Assembly: GCA_038503035.1 (NCBI GenBank)
Contig: JAVSML010000032.1
Span: forward strand, 959,486-1,023,485
Length of the DNA stretch: 64,000 bases
Direction of reading: 5' to 3'
DNA from: Crocodylus rhombifer
Taxonomy: Eukaryota > Chordata > Crocodylia > Crocodylidae
This document shows positions 55,692-64,000 of the stretch, one piece after another. The position numbers and the translations under genes were made by a program. The notes below the pieces were generated by a model that searched no databases, was not told where the DNA came from, and worked only from the letters and a program-made list of their open reading frames with translations. Numbering within the stretch: position 1 is the stretch's first letter; each line of letters opens with the position of its first letter.

Positions 55692-56523
55692 CCATATTTA
55701 CTTCATTCTAAGATGAGGTGTTTTGTTTTTTTTTCCCCCCCATTTCATAGACATTAGGGCGGAAGGGACCTCAGAAGATCATTGAGTCCAGCCCCCCGCC
55801 CAAAGGGCAGGAAGTCAGCTGGGGTCATAGGATTTAACATGGGATGAAAAGCCCCTAGTTTTAGAATTGCATACAAGGGAGCAGGCAGGTTCTGTGGCTC
55901 AGGCTCTAGTCCCTACCTGGGGTTGGGACCATAGCGTCAGCTGCTGCCTGCTCACCCTCCCCCACTGCCTTTGGTACCCTGCTATCTCCTCTTTTGCCCA
56001 TCTTCCGCCTCTCTGCAGCCTCTTCTCCCCCTGTCTGCTCCCTCCCTCCTCCCCATTACCTTTACTCTGTGCTGGCAGGCTCTATGCACACTCCTGGGGC
56101 ACTGATTACTTTCCCCAGTCCAGCCCCTCAGCAGCAGTGTACAGCCCATAGGGCTGCTATGGGTGCTGGTCTAGGGCCATGCTCAGTGCCTCAGGCTAAA
56201 ATGGAGATGAAGCCTGCTGGCATGAAGCAATGGTAAAGGAGGAGGTGGGAGCAAAGGCTGAGGGGGAAGGAAGGCTCCAAGACTGTACGGTGGCAGGCAA
56301 AGGTGGCAGGGGGGCAGGCTGCTTGACCTCCCCACACCGCCTGCCTCCCCATTGCTTGCCCCCATGCAGCAGTGGGAAGGATGAATTAAAAACAACCCAC
56401 CAGTAATTAGATTCTATTCATGGAAATTATAATGAATTTATACATTTTCCATGTATAGAATCTAATTCGGGGGGGGGGAGGTCATCTTAAATTCAGGGTC
56501 ATTTTAGATGTGAGTAAATATGG
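55692..56523 (+). mobile_element. TA-flanked inverted-repeat element with nested CR1
   Basis: Starts CCATATTTACTTCATTCTAAG and ends TTTTAGATGTGAGTAAATATGG, an inverted pair; TA lies on both sides (55690-55691, 56524-56525). TA duplications fit the Tc1/mariner superfamily. The interior carries a CR1 end and C-rich sequence and has no transposase. Confidence 0.65.
55742..55832 (-). mobile_element. CR1 3' end, about 90 bp
   Basis: Minus-strand CR1 3' UTR: GGTCATAGG... complement, GAGTCCAGCCCCC, TTTCATAGACATTAGGG. Nested in the TA-flanked element. Confidence 0.85.
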
Positions 56524-56594
56524 TAACTACACAGGAGAATTCTGGAAAAAACTGGGACACCATCTTCTTCACCTAACCTACTCCATCCCAACTA

Positions 56595-56645
56595 TGATGT
56601 TGGTTCAATAAAAGATATCACCTAAAGAAATCCTTGCCTATCACA
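56595..56645 (-). repeat. Short interspersed repeat, copy 3 of 3
   Basis: Reverse complement of the segment at 268-350 and 55440-55515. Confidence 0.5.
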
Positions 56646-56682
56646 TCAGAAATCTACTACCTTGTGTAATTCCCTGTGCAAT

Positions 56683-56860
56683 AGTGTAACTGGGAGGGGG
56701 CAATCAGGCCAGCAGCCCCAGGTGCTGCCTTTGTGTAGGATGGAAAAATACCTGTGACTGCAGTGGCAGCTGAATGTGCAACCACCATTGACACAGCAGC
56801 AGTCAGTGCTACCCTATGCATTGTGGCTTCCCCAGGTGCACAACCACCCTGTTACTGTCT
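56683..56860 (+). mobile_element. Possible nonautonomous hAT-like element
   Basis: Starts CAATAGTGTAACTGGG and ends CCCTGTTACTG; the left part resembles CAGTGGCGTAACTAGG-type hAT ends. Flanking octamers agree at only five of eight positions. Confidence 0.45.
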
Positions 56861-58891
56861 CCATGTTCAAATAATTCATACTCATGTTGCTTTTTTTCTA
56901 AGAGCATCTTAAATGCTTCATTACTGACTTCTGCTAATGCCTTTTCATGATTGAGGTTCTTATCTTAAGCCATGTTAATAGCAATATGAGAAACAGGACA
57001 GGAGGATGGATTTCCTTGCTGGGTTGTGCCAATAGAAGCCAGAACAATCCGAGTTGCAGGACCCCAGCTGTGACAAATCTGCCTGAAGTTAAATGAGTCA
57101 CCTCCAAGAGGTCTGAAGTCAGACACTGAAGCCTCAAAGATGGCTGGCCCCAGAGGGAATAAGATCAGGCAAACCATGGGACATAATGAGGTTGTTGCAA
57201 ACTAGCAACACTTAGAGTACCCCTAAGGTTTTGTAGTGGGGGGCTGTATTGCCTGACAGTAGTTCCAGAGATATCCCTTTGTGCTCTTGCTTGCATATGT
57301 GAAACCCGGGAGTGTGGCGGGAAGGTCACTCCAGGGACTCCATTCCAATCATCTTAAATTCAGGGGCATCTTAGATATGGGTAAATAGGGTTTTGATCAA
57401 AGCTAATACCAAGGCAAAGATGTGTGTTGGTACCTAGTACCATTTTGGCTTTCCTTTATATGCTGCATCAGAATCATTACAGGTATGTAATAACTAACTG
57501 TGTCATGGGCTCTTTCAATGGGATTTTCAGTGTAAACATCTTTCCTGAATTTTCCAAATTAAAAAAAAAAAGCTTCTTATAATTCAGTAGAAGTTCTTGC
57601 ATGGCCTGTTGTCACTATATAGTTCTTAGAACTTGCAAGCTTAGCTCTTTGCAGAGGTTGGAAATCTTTTGTAACCTGCCCTCCACCCCACTTCTGCCTG
57701 TCCCCTCCCAGTTCTGATTAAAACTGCAAGTTGAAAGAAGAAAAGTTGAGAGCAAGGACTTGTGAGAAGTAATGCAACATGACAGGAGCTGGTGATGGAG
57801 ATATCAGGCACGTTTGAAAATCAGATGGAGTCCATACCAGCTCTACCTTTGTGCTGTATCTCAAGGAGAGGCTGAGGTTTCTAATTCTCAGACTAATATG
57901 AAATATTATTTCAGCTATTTTATATTACATTACACTGACACATTGATACATTCTTTAGGGAAAAAGAAAACTTAGCAATTAGGAAACAATAAGAGGGAGA
58001 TATCAAATATGCACATCAGTTAATACAGGGCTTCAGCCTGCCTTTTTTATGTTCATATACTTTCAAACGTAGAGGCAGATCTTTAGCTGGTATAAATCCA
58101 AATAAAGGTTGGAAGTATTACTTCATAATAAGTCAAAAGCATTAGCGGAGGAGCTTGCTTAAGATGATTTTCATGCATTGTTGAGTTGTACATTATATAA
58201 TATGCACCGGCATTGCTATTAGGATCTTGTATTACAATATATATACAGCTCAGCCATGGCTTAATTTTCTTCATTAAAAGGCTGGCTCTAAACTGAGAAA
58301 GAAAATTGTGTATCAAGGAAATTATAGAGGCTGCAACAAGTCCATGAAAAGAATATTTAACAGAGAAATAGGTCTACAGCTTACAGAAATGCAAAATATT
58401 TCTAAAAATGCCCAATGTGAATCCTTTAGGCTGTTCTTCAGTCCAGCAACATTATTTGACAATACTGAATTTAAAAAAGAACTGTATCTGAGAATCTCAA
58501 GACCAGCTTTTGAGTACAGCTGCAGCTTTTGCTCACAGATTAGAACCTTAATCCATAATAAATCTCATTGACTAAAGATATCACAATTTTAAATTAAGTG
58601 ACAATATATGATAATATAATGTTATATAATAATGTTAGGCAATTAAATAATTTTAATATTACTTTGATTTTTTAATTTTTTTGTTATTTGATGGGAGTTA
58701 TTCAACCACTTTTGTTCTCAAGCAGTTTCATCAGCTGCACTGAGATAAGTGGAGGAGATTAAACTTCACCGGGAGCTGGTTAATCTATGCTCTCTTCCCC
58801 TAAATAAATGTGCTGCATCTGGAAAAACAAAATGATTATTTGGAGGTTTTCCTTTCTACTTTGCTTACTGATTTATGACCTCTTAGATAAG
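56861..58891. other. No gene recognised
   Basis: AT-rich; a right-end relic of the TA-flanked family lies at about 57345-57393 (GGGGCATCTTAGATATGGG). Nothing else identified. Confidence 0.5.
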
Positions 58892-58901
58892 GCATACACT
58901 C

Positions 58902-59142
58902 ATGAATGACGCGTGCCCCCAGTGGCTGGGGTGGCACAGCGGTGGTGGGAGCGTGGCAGCAGTAAGCGGGAGAGCTCCCACAGATGCCACCAGGACTGCC
59001 GGCAGGGGGCGAGCGCTGAGCAGGGGTCGGCAACCACCTACAGATGCCACCAACAGTGTCAGTGGTGTCTTTTTGTAGGGGGTGCACCGCCATGCTCAAG
59101 GGGTGCACGTGCACCTGCATGAACCCCCTTTGCATTGCGCCT
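58902..59142 (-). mobile_element. GC-rich element with 10-bp TSD (copy 2)
   Basis: GCATACACTC lies on both sides (58892-58901, 59143-59152). The reverse complement matches 33518-33842, with GTGCACGTGCACC, ACACCACTGACACTGTTGG-like modules and a GCCACTGGGGGCACGCG end. No coding capacity. Confidence 0.75.
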
Positions 59143-59152
59143 GCATACACTC

Positions 59153-59430
59153 GATGGAAGACGGAAGAACTTTTGAAGGTGAGTTGAAACTCTAGCAAAG
59201 AATAATTTGATGAGTTCTCAACAACATCTCCTACCTGGAAGAACAGTACGACAATGGAACGAGTTGCCTGGGAAGTTGCAGAATTTCCTTCCCTGGCACT
59301 TTTCAAGAACAGGCTGGGTAGACGTCTATTCAGGATGGTTTGAGAACAGTGAATTTTGCATCTGTGTGGGAACACAGTACAAGATGATCCTTGAAATCTC
59401 TTCCAGCCCTGTTATTTTACAGCAGACTTG
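59153..59430 (+). mobile_element. LINE 3' fragment (CR1/L3-like)
   Basis: ACAATGGAACGAGTTGCCTG, CCTGGCACTTTTCAAGAACA, GGCTGGGTAGACGTCTATTC and GATGATCCTTGAAATCTCTT, then CCAGCCCTG follow the order of the C-terminal coding end and 3' UTR of CR1-group LINEs. Confidence 0.65.
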
Positions 59431-60869
59431 TGCTCTGTGTATGAATTACAAGATGATTATAATTTTTATTGGCATAAAGGTTGGCCTCGGCTGCATCTCC
59501 AGTGGTTCTATGAGGGAACAAGTGTGCAAGCAAGGCAGGGTTTGTCTTCATTTTTTAATTATGAACAGCTTAGCACTTCTTTCAGGAATATTTTATATTA
59601 TGCACATCTGTGACCGTCTTCTTTTATAAATAATGCTTGTTTTGAACAGCCTGGCCTGATGGTAATGTGGAGATGACATATAAGCTAAACAAGACCATCT
59701 TGTATGTAAAAGGGACCTGTGTTTTTCTGATTCTTCTGAAACATTTGATTGACATACTGATCCTCAGACTTCCTATGTGTGTTTAAATTCCATCAAGAGA
59801 GATCCTTACACAGTGGCTTTGTGCCAGTATTTGATTTCATTTCTTGAGAAGACTGGTATTTCCTCACCTCCCTGTACCATCCTCAGCAAGACAGATGATC
59901 TATGGTCATGCATTTAGCATGCAGTGATAAAATGCCCTATCCACTCCCTCACTTTTCCTCACTGTAATTTGTTACTGTCCTTGTCTATTTAGTAATGCAT
60001 ATTATGGTTGAAGCTGCTTCATTTGAGCATAATAATATAGCCAAGTTGCTTTCTGGCATGATCCCAGTATAATCACCATAATTCCTTCAGTTTTCCAATA
60101 TAGGTCAAGTTGTGCCTAATTCAATAAAACACCATTTTAAAGTAAGCTCCATTAATCTCATGGTACATTAGTATGTTTCATTTTAGTAATTGGTCTCCAT
60201 TATTTTTGTTTGCTGCTTTATCTTTTTCCTTGCTATTTCATTCCATAATCGCACGATGGATTATTAAAAAGATGAACCCATGTTATATAAAGTGGTTATA
60301 TGCAAGTGTTTGCTTCATGGCTTAATTTACATTCTTTCATGTTCCAACCTTCGTATGCATTTAGAACAGCAAAATGTGTTCTTGTTTTTGTTGGACCATT
60401 GTAAAAAGGGGGCTGATTTTAGCAAAACCTAAACAAGAACACAATAGCAACTGAAAATATTAAGATGGATGTGTTGGGGGCTGGATAGCTCTAGGGATTG
60501 GTAACTGGATATTTTTTGTGCTTGACATATTATACCCCATGAAGAAAATAATGCTGATACTTATGCATTATAAAAGAGCATTTTATATATCGATAAATGG
60601 TGTGACAAGCATATGCATATATATGTGTATATAGTGTGAACAATATATGTTATATTTACAGTATAGTCTGAATAACTCCTTATACTATAATGGGAGCCAG
60701 ATCCAGGCCTCAGCAAATAAAGTTAGAAAATATTTCTACTACTCAGTTTATTTTCTGTAACTCAGTACATTTTTATTTGTTCTTTTTTACTGCCATAATA
60801 ACCTCAAACTGCATACTTTGGATCCACATTTTAATTTTTTTGGCCTTCAAGGGGGCACTGGAACAAATC
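59431..60869. other. No gene recognised
   Basis: AT-rich sequence with short TA-rich tracts near 60600-60660; no motif-bearing ORF. Confidence 0.5.
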
Positions 60870-61360
60870 CTTGGGTTAAGCAATGGAATCACCAGGGATC
60901 CACGTTTTCTATTTCCAACAGAAAAACAGACTGAAACACAGATTTCCTGCTTTACTGCAGGAAAACTCAGATTTTTCATTTTAGCAGAGAAACCCATAGA
61001 TTTTGCAGTTTTGCAATGAGCCCTCTGTGGGCTGCCAGAGTTCCAGCCTGCAAGGGGCTGGGAGGGAGTGGGAGAAGGGTGGTAGACAAGGGATCCCTTG
61101 TGCATGTATATAGACATGGCTGCCAGGCAGCTTGGAGAGCAGCTCTGGAAGGTACGTGAGTGGGAAGGGGATTGAGGCCCCCATAGGGAGGGAGGGATGG
61201 AGTTGGGCAGGGCAGGAACTGGGGCTTCTGCCCAGCCCCACAGTGCATGGGGCATGGGGCCACAATGCATGGCCACAGGGCCTCAGTGGGAAGTGGAATG
61301 GGCTGCAGGCAGCTTGTCCAGAGGGTGGTGCCAGCTCCCACCAATGCCACACTTCTGTGT
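60870..61360 (+). repeat. GC-rich interspersed repeat family, copy 2
   Basis: Collinear with 49985-50480. The AT-rich left part has a hairpin TTTCCTGC...GCAGGAAA (60941-60965). The right part continues GC-rich to about 61700 without shared landmarks. Confidence 0.6.
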
Positions 61361-61790
61361 GCGGGGCAGGGGTCAGTGTGTGCTGCCCCTGCAAGCTTGG
61401 GCTCCCACCCTGCTGCCCTCCCCAGTCCTACTTCACACAGCCCTTCAGGTCCCACCCGGGCTCTACTCTGCACAGCCCTCCACGCTCATGCTGCCCCACG
61501 CTGGGTCACACTCTGGCCTCTGCTCTGGGCCCTCACTCTGATTACTGCCAGATGCTTTTCTCTCAGGGTGTGCTCTCCTAGCCTTTCTCCTTCATGGGGT
61601 CACCCACAAGGTAGTGGGGGCTGGGGCTTTCTGGTGCCCCATCCTCACCTTTCACTGGGGAGATACAGATGTGGCATTTCCAGGAGCCTGCCCTGCCCCA
61701 GGCATCCCCACCACACCATCCAACCCCAGCAGGTCGTGTCCAGGAGAGCTGGGAGAGTCTAAAAAGCACAGTAGTGGAAACCTAACAAGA
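61361..61790. other. GC-rich noncoding tract
   Basis: C-rich sequence with overlapping Pro/Ser/His-rich frames on both strands; none looks like a gene. Confidence 0.5.
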
Positions 61791-62458
61791 AACTGTCCCA
61801 CCATAATGGAAGCACAAGAAGAATGACAAGAGCTCAATGTGGCTGTACAAGGAGCTTCTAAAATGCTTCAAATGAAAAAGGAAAATAAACAGGCAATGAA
61901 AGAATGGGCAGGTCACAAAGGAAGAGTACCAGGGAATAGTAAGAACTTGCAAGGACAAAATCTGGAAGCCAAAGATAAAGAACAAGCTGCACTGGCAAAG
62001 GAGGGTAAGACAACAAGAAGAGGTTCTATAAGTATGTTGGCCAGAAAAGAAGGACCAAGGAAACTGTGTGTCCTCTGTTAACAAGCCAGGGGAAACGCCT
62101 AACAAAAGATGCAAAAAAGGTGGAGCTATTCAGCAGCTACTTTGCCTCAGTCTTCACTACAAAAAAAATAAGCCAGATACCTATAGGATTATCTGGATAC
62201 AGAAGGGGACAAGCTGAGGAAGGAGATAACAAAAGAGATGGTCAGAGAGCTTTTGTTGAGTCTGAATGAATTCATGTCAGCAGGACTTCACCCCAGGGTA
62301 CTGAAGGAACTGACAGAGGAGATCTTGGAGCCCTTGGCAATGGTCTTCATGAAGTCATGGGAGACATGGCCAGATACCAGAAGAATAGAAGGGGATGAAT
62401 GTAGCTCCCCTCTTTAAAAAAGGCAAGGAGGAGGACATGGGGAACTACAGACGGAAGT
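61791..62458 (+). pseudogene. CR1 ORF2 fragment, plus strand
   Basis: Sequence reads in order LTKDAKKVELFSSYFASVFT, a decayed linker, SAGLHPRVLKELTEEILEPL-like text near 62280-62335, and NVAPLFKKGKEEDMGNYR near 62395-62450. This is the N-terminal RT region of CR1 in several frames. It breaks at 62458, just before the expected RPISL motif. Confidence 0.75.
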
Positions 62459-62900
62459 GAGGCTGACGGTCTAAAGTCACCTGGGTCCTCCTTCCTGCCC
62501 TTCTTGTGGATGGGCACAACACTGACCATCTTCCAGTCCTCAGGGACTTCTCCAGAGTGCCACAAGTTGTAGAAGAGTTTTGCTAGGGGTTCTACTATGA
62601 CTTCACCCAGCTGCTTCAGCACTCTTGGATGAAGATCATCTGGTCCCACTGACTTTTATACATCTAATTTTTTAATTAGTCATACACCAGTTCTACAGCA
62701 ATAGTAGGAAGCCGATTATTCCTACTGTGTTTATCCTCTACTCTACCTGGTGTGGTTTTTCCCTTTGGTCTGGTGAAAGACCGAGGTGAAGTAGTCATTC
62801 AGGAGTTCAGCTTTCTCTTAGGTACCGGTAACCAGCTCTCCTGAGTTGCTAAGCAGTGGCCCCACACTCTGTTGTGTCAGGGTTGATGGTTGTCTTTATG
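62459..62900 (-). pseudogene. CR1 ORF2 fragment, minus strand
   Basis: The frame at 62649-62468 reads GPDDLHPRVLKQLGEVIVEP, LAKLFYNLWHSGEVPEDWKM, VSVVPIHKKGRKEDPGDFRP, the same RT region as the neighbouring plus-strand piece but from a different CR1 subfamily. It lies between the two plus-strand CR1 parts. Confidence 0.8.
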
Positions 62901-62924
62901 TAGAGTTTAAATGATGTATTTGTA

Positions 62925-63030
62925 TAGGATGGTTTGGATAGGGAAGATCCTGACTCAGGTAGGGGATTGGACTACATGACTTCTGGAGGTCCCTTACAAC
63001 CCTACACTCCATGACTTTCTGATTATTGCT
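62925..63030 (+). mobile_element. CR1 3' end, plus strand
   Basis: GGGATTGGACTACATGACTT, CTGGAGGTCCCTTACAACCC and CCATGACTTTCTGATT form a CR1 3' UTR. It may be the tail of the copy at 61791-62458. Confidence 0.75.
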
Positions 63031-64000
63031 GGGACAAGTCCTACAGGAAGTAGGAGGGGTTTTATAGTCTCTCTGTCAGGGGCTCACAGTTCCCACAGGT
63101 TCCTCCTGGTCACCTGACTCCTTATCAGTGTCCCCATGGGAAAGACCAGACATCAGCCCCAGCCCAGTCTGACCAACTGCTTGGGTGCTGCTGAGGACTT
63201 AGCCTCTGCCTGTTGGGTTAGCCCATCTGGTCCTAACAACATGGATAAATGCTGGCCATATGTAGCAAGGGCAGAATCCACGCTTCAGTGTCCCTGGTCC
63301 TCCCCTTGGAGCTCAGCCATTAGCTAGAGGTTTGACCCTATCACAGATGCTCCCAAATTCAGACTGAGGCACAAGTGGTAGCATGGCAAAGATGGCTGAG
63401 AAGGGAGCAGAGCCATTCCAGCCTCCGCATACTTCTGTCTTTGCACAGAAATCAGCTTCCTTGCTTAGGACATGCACCCTAATTTGGGATGGCTACTTGT
63501 TGGGAAGAGGATGTGTGTGGTATGCCAGTAAGTATTGCATGTACTCCTATGTAGGGCCAGTGATCTAACTGTGTGTATATATGTGTAAGTCTACACATAA
63601 GATTAATTGTCATGCTAAATCAGAGCCTTGCATTAAGTGTTGCTGGGAAGTGACTACTTCTCTTTTTGTTTTTGTACAGAACCTAGAGCAATGGGGTCAC
63701 AATCTTGGCTGAAATAGGTAAGTGCTACTGAAATATAAACAATAATAATAATGACTGCCTCACCCTGTCTGACCATTCCTATATTCAAATGATCACTTTA
63801 CCAAAAGTAATTTAATCTCCTTACTCACCCTTCCTAGTCAAAACATGGCTGGAGAGTTGTTACTTAAACCTGACTGACAAACAGTCTGTAGAAGGGGAGA
63901 GGATGCATAATCAGCTTGGCAGGTAGAGGACTCCTAGAATAAAGAATAGAATATGTTACCTTTGGTTAGAACTGTGCATACCTGCACTCAGTTGATGATA
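63031..64000. other. No gene recognised
   Basis: Noncoding sequence to the window edge; frames are short and lack motifs. Confidence 0.5.

Noticed and set aside
61132..61762. Plus-strand frames of 114-171 codons
   Set aside because: Overlapping frames in the GC-rich repeat block, with no motifs or start context.

Overview
This window reads as repeat-dense intergenic or intronic DNA from an amniote vertebrate, most likely a crocodilian. The CR1 3' ends have the form 'ATGAAATCTATGAAATC' and the repeat mix is CR1 LINEs, a Tx1-like LINE, a Penelope-like element, a Ty3/Gypsy element, hAT elements and short inverted-repeat elements. The species call is inference from repeat content. I recognise no host protein-coding exon, rRNA, functional tRNA gene or CRISPR array. 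Almost every long open reading frame is a piece of a retroelement, its antisense shadow, or translated low-complexity DNA.

Layout. 1-2.5 kb: mostly unique DNA with one hAT-like end. 2.5-15.6 kb: two Tx1-like LINEs head to tail on the minus strand. Copy 1 (2505-11010) is near full length, with ORF1 (CCHC knuckle) and ORF2 (AP-type endonuclease, reverse transcriptase (RT), zinc-binding tail). A GC-rich LTR-like block with an 84-bp minisatellite and a 10-N gap lies in its 3' part. Copy 2 (11027-15578) is 5' truncated and split by a CR1 (12001-13242). 16-33 kb: CR1 fragments, a 1.9-kb minus-strand CR1, hAT elements with target-site duplications (TSDs), a family of GGG-ended inverted-repeat elements with 3-bp TSDs, a CR1 ORF1 esterase remnant, and a Tx1-like C-terminal fragment. 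33.4-39.3 kb: a structurally complete but decayed Ty3/Gypsy element on the minus strand (LTRs, 5-bp TSD, primer binding site, gag, protease, RT, RNase H, integrase, polypurine tract), itself hit by at least four later insertions. 39.4-41.9 kb: a 167-bp hAT element with a perfect TSD and a hAT transposase remnant. 41.9-45.3 kb: a hAT-like element carrying a 2.4-kb CR1 with about 600 open RT codons. 45.3-47 kb: a Penelope-like remnant with RT and GIY-YIG traces, split by a CR1. 47-64 kb: mainly unique DNA with a GC-rich repeat family in two copies, an LTR-like promoter block with a tRNA-like T-arm, a TA-flanked element with a nested CR1, and a CR1 nest near 62 kb.

The main content is a readable insertion chronology. 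The novelty candidates are a repeat family with 10-bp TSDs, the GGG-ended family with 3-bp TSDs, and a Tx1-like LINE apparently associated with (AAAG)n. I found no convincing new cellular system.
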